A stretch of DNA of 45,305 nucleotides. Origin: Acephala macrosclerotiorum (lineage: Eukaryota; Ascomycota; Leotiomycetes; Helotiales; Mollisiaceae). The stretch covers positions 2,135 to 47,439 of the forward strand of contig MU119553.1 of the NCBI GenBank assembly GCA_014904845.1, read 5' to 3'. Under the pieces are notes generated by a model. The model did no database searches. It was given only the letters and a program-made list of their open reading frames with translations, and was not told the origin of the DNA. The position numbers and the translations under genes are program-made. Positions 26,716 to 36,407 of this stretch are shown here, piece by piece. Numbering within the stretch: position 1 is the first letter of the stretch; each line of letters begins with the position of its first letter.

Positions 26716-27559
26716 ATTATTTAATAAAATATATAAAAATAATATTTAATTAATTTATTATTAAATTTAATTAAATAATAAAAATTAATTAATAAATTAA
26801 ATTATATAAAAGATTACGTATTACAAATAAAACTTTTAATAAAACAAATTAAAAATACAATTTTTATAATTATTTTAAATTAATTTAAAATTTATATAAA
26901 ATTATTAAATAATAAAAATAAATAAAAATAAAATTCGTTTTTAATATTTAATATTTTTTATAAAAAAAAACGTTTTTATTTATATTATTTAAAATTATTA
27001 AAAACAAAATATAATATAAAATATAAAAAATATTTTATTATTTATTTTTAAAATTTATTAAAAAAATATAAAAATACATAATATATAAAAATTAAAATTA
27101 ATTAAAATTTATAAAATAATAATAAATATTTATTTTTTCGATTTTTAATAATTAATTAAAATAAATTTATAAATAAAAATAAAAACTTTTTTAATTAAAA
27201 CAAATAAAAATATTTTAATTTATTTTACAAAATTCAAAAACGATTATAAGAATTATTTTTGATTATTTTATATAATATTAAAAAAGTTTTATATAAAATT
27301 TTTTTTTTTTAATTTTTATATAGATTTTTTTTAATATTATATAAAATAATCAAAAATAATCTCTGTAATTTTTATTTTTTCATTTTTACGAGAAATTAAA
27401 TTTTATATATTAATATAAATTAAAATAAATTTTGTTTTTATTTTTAAATCTTTTTTAATTAATTAATAAAATTTAAAAATTTAAATATATTTTATTATTT
27501 ATAAAATCAAATAATTTATAATATTAAAATTTATTTATATTGAAATATTTCCTATATCT
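26716..27559. other. AT-rich decayed DNA containing a large palindrome
   Basis: No gene. The only clear structure is the inverted repeat at 27,247-27,362. Confidence 0.75.
27247..27362. repeat. Large near-palindrome (arms about 50 bp)
   Basis: Left arm 27,247-27,300 and right arm 27,311-27,362 are reverse complements, with about 35 bp perfect around GATTATTTTATATAATATTA and a T-rich loop. Mismatches between arms (TAAGAA against CAGAGA on the same reading) are C/T and G/A, so the arms were once more alike. It could be a decayed foldback element or a head-to-head pair of repeat ends. Weaker complementarity seems to extend further out. Confidence 0.75.
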
Positions 27560-28690
27560 CAAAAAAAATGTTTCTTTCGATACTCGACGCACATTTTGCT
27601 TCGCAGGCCTCGCAGGGGCGCTCTTGCGGGGAGCTACAAAGTCTTCGACTTTAGTAATATATTCTTATTTCAAGTTTCAAGTTTCAAGTTAAAAGCTCTT
27701 AATTTGAGCGTTTTATAAGCATTTAAAGTTGGCATAGTTATTGAGGTAGAGTTCTAGATTCTGCCGAGCGGTGAGCCGATAAGCTGATAAGCTCATTATT
27801 GCCTAAGGCAGAAACGCACTACGGAGCCTCATATTACTAGGGGGACACTCCCTGGGACCCCCGTCTCTTATATTGAGTTGCTACGATCGATTTGATTACT
27901 TTACTTAGTATATAATTCCAGGGGGAGACCCTCTCGGACTCCTCTCGAGAGCTGCGCAGCTATATAGCTAGAATAGAAGTGTTTTATTGCCTTGGCGCCT
28001 TAGGCAAAAACGCACTTCTGGGGCTTTACATCACGGGGACACTCCCTGGGACCCCCGTCTCTTATATTAAGTTGCTACGATCGATTTAATCAATTTAAAT
28101 TACTTTACTTAGCATATAATTCCAGGGGGAGACCCCCTGGGACTTCCCTCGAAAGCTGCGCAACTATAGAGATATCCAGCACTTAAGTGAGTGCTTTAAT
28201 GCCTAAGGCAAAAACGAACTTAGAGAGTTTTAGTGTTTCTCCCTGCTGAAAGAGCGGTTGCCGGCCTTAGTGCCTAAGGCAAAAGCGCACTTAGAGTTTT
28301 GCGATCGCCATTTTTGCTGAGTGCGATTACATTCTATTGATTTGCATAACAACGAATTAATAGAATCGCTTAAAACTTGAAATCTGGTGGTATTTAATTG
28401 AGTTTCAACTTATTTGTAAGTCTTACACAGTTTGTATTAGTAAATAATTTTTAATTGTGGTCGCAACGTAAATCGAGGTTTTGGTGTTCTTCGCCGGAGC
28501 GATTATATATTATTCCGGGACCTCTAAACTACTTCTGCTGCAAAATTCCTTAATGAACTAATCAAATCGCTCCATTTGGGCACCTCGGTTAAATTTGAGT
28601 GAAATCGCTCATTGTGAGAAGTGTTGATATCACGTGCATATAGAAAAGTTGGTATTAGTCCTTATGCCGGACAGGCAATAATTAGTATCA
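27560..28690 (+). repeat. Best-preserved copy of the 194-bp-unit repeat
   Basis: Normal-GC member of the family at the edge of the AT-rich block. Two unit copies start at 27,841 and 28,035 (period 194 bp), each with GGGGACACTCCCTGGGACCC, then TTGCTACGATCGATTT, then a hairpin CCAGGGGGAGACCCCCTGG (second unit) and a GC-box-like end with GCTGCGCA. The motif GCCTAAGGC followed by AAAAACGCACTT or a variant recurs at about 27,802, 28,005, 28,200 and 28,272. No protein frame is seen. Other copies are mutated forms of this sequence. It may be an LTR or other terminal region, since it is long, non-coding and rich in internal repeats. Confidence 0.8.
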
Positions 28691-29071
28691 AGTTTTATAT
28701 GTTTTTATAAATAAATCGTTACGTTTTAATTAAATTCTATTTTGGTGTATCGCGAATTCCTGCACCCTCTAGTGGTCGCTCGTAGATTCTGGTTCTCGAT
28801 CGAAGACCTCACGTGGTTTAGAGCTCAGCGATGGTTCGGGAGGCGGACCGAGCCCTGCGATACTGGCTGAGGATTCCAGAGAGATTGTAAATGTGGCGGT
28901 GGAACTCATGGTTTTGAATGTTCCTCTCCTTCGTGGATCTTAAACCACAGAAAAGCGATCGCAAATAGAGGAGAGCTGTAAATGATATTGAAATGGGGAT
29001 CCACCGTCCAGCGCCCTTCGCTGACGAAATGAGGTGTGTTAGGGCTGCTGACTCAGTATATCTACTACCTA
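28691..29071. other. Normal-GC spacer without a recognised gene
   Basis: Transition from repeat to gene island. No frame or tRNA recognised on either strand. Confidence 0.6.
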
Positions 29072-29219
29072 CAGGGCCTTTTAATTGTCAAACATCGCCA
29101 CCCAGATTACCCAATTACGGACCAAAAAAAGAAGATTTGGATAGGTGATTGGGCAGACCACTCGGAATTTCGACAGAATTTGGACGTATTTTCTCTCGCC
29201 TAACAATTAAAAGGCCCTG
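29072..29219. mobile_element. 148-bp MITE with TA target duplication, copy 1
   Basis: Perfect terminal inverted repeats CAGGGCCTTTTAATTGT and ACAATTAAAAGGCCCTG, bounded by TA on each side. TA duplication and CAG-initial ends fit the Tc1/mariner/pogo superfamily. No coding capacity. The next copy lies 53 bp away in the same orientation. Confidence 0.85.
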
Positions 29220-29272
29220 TAGGTGGTACGCAACTTCCTAATTTGGCAACAACTCCATGAGATTACTACCTA

Positions 29273-29421
29273 CAGGGCCTTTTAATTGTTAAAACGTCGC
29301 CACCCAGATTACCCAATTACAGACCAAAAAAAGAAGATCTAGACAGGCGATTGGGCAGACCACTCGGAATTTCGACTGGATTTGGACGTATTTTCTCTCG
29401 CTTAGCAATTAAAAGGGCATG
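29273..29421. mobile_element. 149-bp MITE with TA target duplication, copy 2
   Basis: Same element as 29,072-29,219, flanked by TA. The left end is intact; the right end is altered (GGGCATG instead of GGCCCTG). Most differences between copies are C/T or G/A. It lies downstream of the 192-aa gene and overlaps a spurious minus-strand frame. Confidence 0.85.
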
Positions 29422-29639
29422 TACGTAGTACACATCAGGACTGAGTTCAGAGTAATCAATCAATAGATTAGTATCAATACGTTCGTTTCCAATTCCAATT
29501 GCAAGTGCAAGAACAGTACTTGACACTAATAACACAACATAATTTGCAAACAACACTCCAATCCCCGACCCATCCAAATCCACACCCTGAATAAAAGCAG
29601 AACAGAACGCCATTGTACCCGTCATCAATCTATCATCAT

Positions 29640-30218
29640 CTAGAACAACTCGCCCCTTGCAAGAGGACTTCCCACCTTAGGAGCCCACTGCAAACTCTTC
29701 CTCCTGGCAGCCATGAGACGAATCATAACGCTCTCATCCTTCTTCTCGCTCAAAAAACCAGTTCCCATTGAGATCCTGCTCGCGGCATCAACCTCCTCAG
29801 TTTCGACGTATCTTCTGCCAGCTGGTGCAGTCTTCTGGACCAATTGCTCCTTGTGAAGGAAGTATGGAGTTTGGCCACCTGGCGTCTCGTCACCGTAAAG
29901 TCCATCCTCACCGTATGCTGAGATGGCCTCTGGTGCTGGAGTTGCAGGGATAGGTGAGAGTATCAGAGTTTGGTCATTGTTATTGTTGTTTTCTGACGAA
30001 CTAGATGGCGAACGAACCCATTGTACGGACTCTCTTCTTCTGTTCTTGCTTGTGACGGGAGTGTCAAGATTGAGGAACTCCTTGGTGGGCGACATATTCT
30101 GGCCATGGGGCTTGCGACCTGGAGTCATAGCTGAAGAAGGAATAAGTGTCCCGTTCAAGTTAGCTAGGGCTCGTGGCTCCATACTCTTACGTCTCCTATG
30201 GCCACCTCTGGGAACCAT
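29640..30218 (-). CDS. Uncharacterised S/T-P-rich protein, 192 aa
   Basis: Single-exon frame starting with MVPRGGHRRRKS and ending with GELF. I do not recognise the family. It is basic at the N terminus, then carries many proline-directed Ser/Thr sites (SPTKE, DTPVTSK, RSPS, SPIPATP, ETPGGQTP, GSPLARG), an asparagine run of five and an RxL-type motif (RALANLN). Dense S/T-P sites with RxL suggest a cyclin-dependent-kinase substrate, but this is inference from motifs only. No membrane segment or signal peptide. The start lies 82 bp downstream of the stop of the BRCT gene on the same strand, with a TATA-like box in between, so I treat it as its own gene rather than a last exon. Confidence 0.7.
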   Translation of the reverse strand: MVPRGGHRRRKSMEPRALANLNGTLIPSSAMTPGRKPHGQNMSPTKEFLNLDTPVTSKNRRRESVQWVRSPSSSSENNNNNDQTLILSPIPATPAPEAISAYGEDGLYGDETPGGQTPYFLHKEQLVQKTAPAGRRYVETEEVDAASRISMGTGFLSEKKDESVMIRLMAARRKSLQWAPKVGSPLARGELF

Positions 30219-30274
30219 AGTTGTATCGACAGCATAGGCTGATTCATCTAACCACTTATTTTCACGTTCGCAGC

Positions 30275-30283
30275 TTTTTATAG
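30275..30283 (-). promoter_or_regulatory. TATA-like box TATAAAAAG
   Basis: Read on the minus strand, in the 82-bp gap between the BRCT gene and the 192-aa gene, 57 bp upstream of the latter's ATG. Position and sequence fit a core promoter for the downstream gene. Confidence 0.5.
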
Positions 30284-30300
30284 GTTAGCAAAGATTAATT

Positions 30301-33300
30301 CTAACGGGAGAGGTAGACATACTCTAGAACCCAGCCTACACCGACACATGTGACAACGCCATTTGTCTCCTTGGCTTTCTCAAGTGTTCGCTTTCCACCA
30401 TCCTTGAAGACAAGGTGAGTGATGCCAACCTTGTCATCAAGATTGCCGTTCCAGCTCCATGACTTCACACAGCGAGCGCCCATTTGACTGAGCAGCTCCG
30501 TGAAGAGTGCACTCGCATCAGCGCCCTCGCTGGTGTAAACATCGACGAAGACCACAGCGCCTGTGAGAAGACTGGTATTGAGATCACGTCGTGGTGTACG
30601 GGCGGGCGTTCCTATGATGGACCATGCTACAGCGTCTGATTTTGATGGAGTGGCAAGTGTATCCTGCATTACAACGTCTTCAGGTTGCTCAGACACTTGA
30701 CGCCTTGGTGTGCTCTTGGATGACGAGTATGAAATGACGGTGTCCTTGCGCGTCAGTGTGCTCGATGGTCGCCGGGCTGGCAAGCGAGAAATGCTGGCGC
30801 TTCGCTTCAACGGCGAAGGTCGCATTGGGGTATGGTCAGCAGCTGGCTTGAGGGGAACCTTGGAGACTGTGTGGCAGACTCTCTCTGATAGCACGCGTTT
30901 TGGGGTCGCAAAGACCCGAGGCGTTGGAGGTTGGGGCGCATCTGGGAGTGCAAGCAACGCGGGATCAATTGGAATATCGTTCTCGTCGCTATACTCCTGG
31001 CTGGCCTCGGAAAGAGCTGGTTCAGGAGCAGCATCTTGCTGCTCAATATCTTCAGCCTGTGGCGCCTCTTGCGATTCTGGAATCACAGTGATATCGGTTT
31101 CTTGTTCCTCTCCATCGGCTTCCTCTTCGGGAGAGAACATATTCTCTGCCGGCGGTGCTTCAATTTCGTCTGGTTGCAACAGAGACATCTCATCAGCCTC
31201 ATTGGCAAGTGCCATGTCCTCATCATCGATCTCAACAGGCTCAAAGTTCTCCGCAAACAGATCAGACTCTAGAGAAGGAGGCTCTGGAGCCATAGCGAGT
31301 TCGTCACGAACAGACATTTCATCCTCAAAGAAGGTACTCTTGGCCGGGGAGGGCTGAGCAGCAATTGCCTCGACGGCTTGAGCAAATGTGCCATCCAAAG
31401 GAGAATCTAGGCCAGCCTCTGAAACATTACTCTCTGATTTGGCTGGACTGGCTGCCATCCAGTTGCTCAACTGGGTAGCGAGAGGCGTGAATCCTATCTT
31501 TTCTCTGTTCTTGGATCGTCTAGCTGCTGTCTTCGGCGTCTTGGACAGGGCGATGAATGGGTTAGGAGTAGATGGCGACGAAGGAATGTCGTGGGAGGGT
31601 GTCTTGAAGCCTGTGAGAGGAATGGGCGAGTATCGAGGAGACAAAGATGCAAGTTCGTCCTCTGACTCGGACTCGGAGTCATGAAAAGGACTTTCATTTG
31701 TTTCCCGTAAGGCGAAAGCAAGAGGAATTCCAGTGCTCTCTCTAGGAGGTGAGCAAGGTGGAGTGGTTGTATTCCCATCCATCTGATTATCCACAACGAT
31801 GGCATCTGGCTGATCAACGGTCATTGTGTCCAGCTCATCGACCTCCATACGATCGTCGGCCTCCTCGTTCTCGACACCTTGTGGAGCGCTGTCTGTTTGC
31901 TCTTGAATGAGTTCGCCTGTTGTGGATGCGGGCTCTTCTTGGATGGTGTCATCCCTGGTGAACGCAGGGTCAACCTCTCTTGGCATGATGGACGAAAGAC
32001 GACCAGAGAAAGTCAGGCTTGGCTCAACACTCAATGCTTCATTGGTGGATGCGGCAGGTGCTGAGGTAGAGGAAACATTCGCAGGAGCAGGAGTTGGCGG
32101 AGGCAGCATTTGCCCTGGGCGTGCATCACTATGTGTGATTGCTCTTGGGGTAGCAAACCTGGAGATTTTGAATGTGCTTGCCTTGGGTGTTACTGCAAAT
32201 GTCGAAGTGGAGCGAGTCGGCGAACCAGTCTCGGTGACCTTAGTTGGTGATTGCGGTCGTCGAGCAGGGGATTGAAGGAGTGAGGCCTTGAACGGCGAGT
32301 TTTCTGGGGCTGACTTTGGAGCGGGAAGAGACATCTTGAATGGCGATTTGAGCATTGATCCGCTGAGTCCAGGTCCCCGAGGAGACGTCTTCATGGACTC
32401 CTTGAAAGGCGACTGTGGAGGGCGACGAGCGGGGCTAGCAACAATTGACCCCTTCAAGTCCTGGGCCGAGGGCATCACGGCTCTGTTTGCAGTGATTGTT
32501 GTGGAGAAGTCAACCTTCTTGGCGGTTCCGAAGACACTGACACTTCCAGGCGGCTTCACGGGGCTCTTCATGAGTGGCTTCATTGGAGTCTTCTCGGTTG
32601 TGGCGAGCTCATCCTCGGAAGCGGCTTCCTTTGCTCTGGAGACTTGCGTAGCTTTCTTTGGGCTGAGAGGAGACGATCTCTGCTCCTCCTCTTCTACAAC
32701 AGACTTGGCACGACCTCGAGTTGTACGGGTAGGAGCTGCAGGCTTTCGCACGGGCTTGGCTCGTAGACCAGTAACGGGTTCTGTGGCTTTCGCTTTGCCT
32801 TTTGCATTGGCTGTGATAGGAACGACATTTTCCTTGTCGGGCTCTTCGAATTTCACAGACTTCTTTGGAGCTGCCTTTGTGGCGGTCGTCGCTCGAGTGC
32901 GGACAATTCTTTTGGGAGGCTCCTCGACAACGATGGCATCCTCCTCGGGTACTTCTATCTTCTTCGCACCTCGTCCTCGTGTGGCTCTGGGAGCAACTGT
33001 CTCTGGTGCAGCTGCCTCGACTATAGGCTTCTTGGCACGAGTCGCTCTCACTGGTGGTTCGTTCATTTCAGGTTCTGGCTCTGGTTCGACTGTCTTCTTT
33101 GGTCCTGCAGATATTGTCAATAACCATCCCATGCTCAAAGACCAACTCGATCAAGGCCATGGATAGATGGGAGGAAATGGGAAGACTTACTTCTACGCGT
33201 GGATCTTGTTTTTAGTTCGATTATTTCTTCGCTCTGTGGCTGTTGTTCTTCATCTTCGTGAGTGTCGTCTGATCTTGTCTTGCGCTTCGTGGTGGATACA

Positions 33301-33428
33301 CTCCTAGTAACTTTGGCTTTCGAGGAGGCAGTAGCGATTTTGGCAGTCTTGAGACCTTGAGCTGTATCCTTGGCGGCAGCTCTGGCTCTTGTGATGCGCT
33401 TTGGCGGTGATTGAGTTGGGTCCTCCAT
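30301..33428 (-). CDS. BRCT-domain nuclear protein, 1013 aa, two exons
   Basis: Exons 33,428-33,191 and 33,104-30,301 are joined across an 86-bp intron with donor GTAAGT and acceptor CTGCAG; the frame is kept (codon 80 is split). The only recognisable fold is a C-terminal BRCT domain at about residues 924-1013, from GAVVFVDVYTSEG through GITHLVF to the conserved Trp in GVGWVLEY; BRCT domains bind phosphopeptides or DNA in genome maintenance. The rest is disordered: basic N terminus with RGR/AT-hook-like patches, a KEN box at 170-172, repeated SPFK motifs, many S/T-P sites and acidic stretches. This points to a chromatin or cell-cycle protein, probably CDK-phosphorylated and possibly APC/C-regulated (inference). 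No orthologue name can be assigned. Confidence 0.85.
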
Positions 33429-33677
33429 ATTGAATAATGAATAATTGGCAATGAAATTTATGCAATCATTGATTTTACATCGTCGTAGTGGGCGTGGTTG
33501 TCGACTTGTCGTGATTGTTGATTGAGGTTGTTGATAAAATGACGGGGGCCCTTATTATGATTGAAGAAAGCGCGATCCAGGTTGCTGTGTCAACAAAGGC
33601 GTTCACGTGATAGTACTAGATTATATTCGGAGTAGTGGCTGGCGTCGTCGGCATCTCAAGACTGCGGAAGTTCACTA
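33429..33677. other. Promoter region of the BRCT gene
   Basis: Normal-GC non-coding DNA upstream of the minus-strand BRCT gene. It holds a CACGTG E-box at about 33,605. No TATA box is obvious. Confidence 0.4.
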
Positions 33678-33941
33678 TCCCCTCAGCGACGGACTCGCTT
33701 GCCACTTTTAGCGTCAAAATACAACAAACTTGAAAGGGTCGCATTAGGGGTGTACTTGACATCTAGAAAGGCAGCTTTCTCTCAATAATAGAGCTTCTTC
33801 GAAAGTTTGTAGAGCTGCTTTTTAAAATATAGATATCTTTGCTCTCGAACTCGTTGTGTTGCTCAGTACAGAGGGTCTGATTTAGCGAGAATGCGCTCTG
33901 TAGAAAAATGACGCTAAAAGTGCCTGCCGTCGCTGAGGGGA
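33678..33941. mobile_element. Foldback MITE, 264 bp, with TA duplication
   Basis: Both ends read inward as TCCCCTCAGCGACGG, then a few variable bases, then CACTTTTAGCGTCA, giving inverted arms of about 35-39 bp. TA is found on each side. The interior has no coding frame. It is a different family from the pair at 29 kb. A short plus-strand frame that begins in its right arm is not a gene. Confidence 0.8.
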
Positions 33942-34911
33942 TACGGAGGTATGCATCCGAACTTCAAAAGCTGAACGTGCTTTCAGACGAAAGTCACATC
34001 GTCTTTCAACGTATCTCTCACTATGGAGGCATTATACCTCCAGGACGTGTATATCGAAGGCTTGAATGTCCCGCGCAGGCTCTACACATATTCTCGACCG
34101 TGCAACAAAGAAAACATGCATGTACCAAAATGCAACAACAACAACAACAATAACAACACCGGCGGGGGCCTCTTTGCATGTTACAAATTCCATGGCCTCA
34201 GCATCCCCACTTGGATGCACAGAGCGCTGAAAACATCTTGAAAAGTCTATGAGGATATGAAATGCCACGTGACTGCTATTCCAAGTTTATTGTCTAATTG
34301 GTTTGGCCAGAATTACCTAAGGGCATTCGTTTAGAAGAGTTTCGATGTCAAAAGGGGTGAAGGACCGTATACGAGACCCGACTCGCCTCGTCGACTCTTC
34401 ATCTGGAGTCTCCTGTCGTTCCGAACATTCGAAGCTCGCCAATGTTTTTCGCGACGCTTGTTGGCGTCTCGCTCCCATTTCCGAGCACTTGGCAGATCCA
34501 CCTTCTAACGCTCTTATGCCTGTTGATCCTGTCGATTGTACTCCCAAGACTCTAGGCACTATCAACCTTCCCCTGAGAAATTGGCAGACGCGCAATTATG
34601 CCAGAATATAATGAGCATTGGTCGTCTGGGCACCGAAGAAGAGACAGCAGATCATGACCGTGCTGAACCTTCAACTTGGTGCCCGATGATGGCATCTCCA
34701 GCTCTACCATTGTTTCTCTCCTTCCTGTGATGCATCTTGCATTTTCTATACACTGCTGTCGTTTTTGAATATTCAAGCATTCTCTTGCGTTTTGTCTCTC
34801 GGTGCTCGCTCATTTGATACCCTGCAGCGTCTCCCTATCCAAAGTTCCTTGAAAATTCAAATAATTTCTACTTGGCATCGCAAATTTCATTCGCACTCTA
34901 GATCTTAAATT
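33942..34911. other. Intergenic spacer with CAA microsatellite, then promoter of the mannosidase gene
   Basis: No gene supported. Short frames on both strands near 34,345-34,611 overlap each other and show no recognised motif. A (CAA)n run with about seven units lies at 34,133-34,156. The last 100-200 bp before 34,912 are presumably promoter and 5' leader of the GH76 gene. Confidence 0.5.
34133..34156 (+). repeat. CAA trinucleotide microsatellite
   Basis: About seven CAA units with one TAA variant. Confidence 0.9.
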
Positions 34912-36407
34912 ATGAGGATAAATTCAGTTTCCCATGTGGGAGTTTTCTGTTTGCTTGCCGGTCATGGAGCGGATGCGGCAATCACACTCGACCTGACTTC
35001 AAAAGATTCGATCAGAAAAGCGGCAGGAACTGTGGCGTTTGATCTGATGAGCTACTATACGGGAAACAATACTGGCGATGTGCCTGGAAATTTGCCAGAT
35101 CCTTACTATTGGTAAGTTCAGTTCTCCTCATCAGAATGCTCCTACCCCGAAAAGTGACTGACACTCCCTCAAGGTGGGAAGCTGGTGCTATGTTCGGAAT
35201 TTTGATTAACTATTGGTATTATACGGGCGATACGACATACAACGCAGTAACACAGCAAGCGCTGTTACATCAAGCAGGAGACGACGCCGACTTCATGCCC
35301 CTAAACCAAACGAAGACCGAAGGCAACGACGATCAAGGCTTTTGGGGAATGGCAGCTATGACAGCAGCAGAGACAAAATTCGCAAACCCGCCATCTGGAA
35401 GTCCTGGCTGGTTGGCCCTCGCACAGGGAGTCTTCAACACACAAGCAGCAAGATGGGATACCTCAACTTGTGCAGGTGGACTACGATGGCAGATTTTCAC
35501 ATTCAACAGCGGCTACAACTACAAAAACAGCATCTCGAACGGCTGCTTCTTCAACCTTGCTACTAGGTTAGCATTGTATACCGGAAATTCAACGTACTCG
35601 GATTGGGCAGTTAAGACATGGGATTGGATGTATGATGTTGGGCTCATGTCACCTGGGTATAAAATCTTTGACGGAACCCAAAACACGGACAATTGCACTG
35701 CCAAAGACCACAACACGTGGACCTACAATGCTGGTATCTTCCTGCTGGGAAGTGCCGCAATGTACAACTATGTACTTCCCCTTCCCCTTCCCCTTCCCCT
35801 TCCCCTTCCCCTCCCCATCATTTCTTCAAAACTGACAAAATCGAAGACAAACGGAAGCACTCTCTGGCAAGAACGCGTAATCGGCCTTTTGAACGCCTCA
35901 ACGGTCTTCTTCGAAAACGGTATCATGTATGAGCCCTGCGAAGCCAGCAAGTGCAACACGGACCAAAAGTCCTTCAAAGCGTACTTCACCCGCTGGCTCG
36001 CCGCGACCGCGGAACTAGCTCCCTTCACCTACAGTACCATCATGCCACTCATCGCCTCCTCCGCTATGGCTGCCGTTAAGAGCTGTACAGCAGGCGATAC
36101 TGGAACGCAATGCGGATTAAAATGGACGACGGGAAGCAATGATGGATCCTTAGGGGTGGGAGAACAGATGGCGGTGTTGGAGATTGTGCAGAGTAATCTT
36201 GTGGATGGGGCGCCGGGGTGGGTGTCTGCTGTTAAAGGTACGGGAACGAGTGAGGGAGATGTTAATGCGGGGAGTGAAAGTAGTAGTACGGCGGATGACT
36301 TGATTGTTATACCTGTTACAACCGGGGACAGAGTTGGTGCTGGATTTTTGACTGCGTTGATGCTCATTGGGGTATTTGGCGGGAGTGTTACTTTGTGTAT
36401 CTCGTAG
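34912..36407 (+). CDS. GPI-anchored GH76 mannan endo-1,6-alpha-mannosidase (DFG5/DCW1 type), 452 aa
   Basis: Exons 34,912-35,111, 35,174-35,771 and 35,847-36,407. The family acts at the cell surface and is thought to link GPI mannoproteins to wall glucan by acting on alpha-1,6-mannose. Visible: N-terminal signal peptide (about residues 1-23, ending ADAA), the family block [12 protein letters not shown] across the first splice, [15 protein letters not shown] with the catalytic Asp pair at 119-120, [38 protein letters not shown], several N-glycosylation sites, and a C-terminal Ser-rich stretch plus hydrophobic tail ([14 protein letters not shown]) fitting a GPI signal. Length is typical. Intron 1 (62 bp) has donor GTAAGT; intron 2 (75 bp) holds a microsatellite, is a multiple of three and has no stop. 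The gene appears intact. Confidence 0.93.
35112..35173 (+). other. Intron 1 of the GH76 gene
   Basis: 62 bp, GTAAGT donor, CAAG acceptor. Splicing creates the double Trp of the conserved PYYWWEAG block. Confidence 0.85.
35772..35846 (+). other. Intron 2 of the GH76 gene with (CTTCCC)n microsatellite
   Basis: 75 bp from donor GTACTT to acceptor GAAG, with branch-like CTGAC. About six CTTCCC units fill the first half. Removing it joins MYNY to TNGSTLW, the arrangement expected in the family. Read through, it would add 25 in-frame residues, mainly a Leu-Pro repeat. Confidence 0.75.

Noticed and set aside
1..27540. AT-rich block as inserted mitochondrial DNA or linear plasmid
   Set aside because: No mitochondrial gene, tRNA or rRNA is recognisable, and repeat pairs differ by C/T and G/A changes with preserved CpG, which fits mutated nuclear repeats.
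27838..28290. Tandem units considered as a CRISPR-like array
   Set aside because: Units are about 194 bp, degenerate, few, and in a eukaryotic context.
28691..29060. Possible tRNA around GGTTCGGGAGG at about 28,851
   Set aside because: No matching acceptor, D or anticodon arms could be placed around it.
29317..29628. 103-codon minus-strand frame downstream of the 192-aa gene
   Set aside because: Its second half is the MITE at 29,273-29,421; there is no family resemblance. It could contain a 3' UTR of the neighbouring gene.
30710..33166. Long plus-strand frames opposite the BRCT gene (up to 292 codons)
   Set aside because: Mirror frames of a real, low-complexity coding exon on the other strand; no independent motif.
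33908..34268. Short frames on both strands with Gln or Val runs
   Set aside because: They begin in a MITE arm or are caused by the CAA microsatellite.
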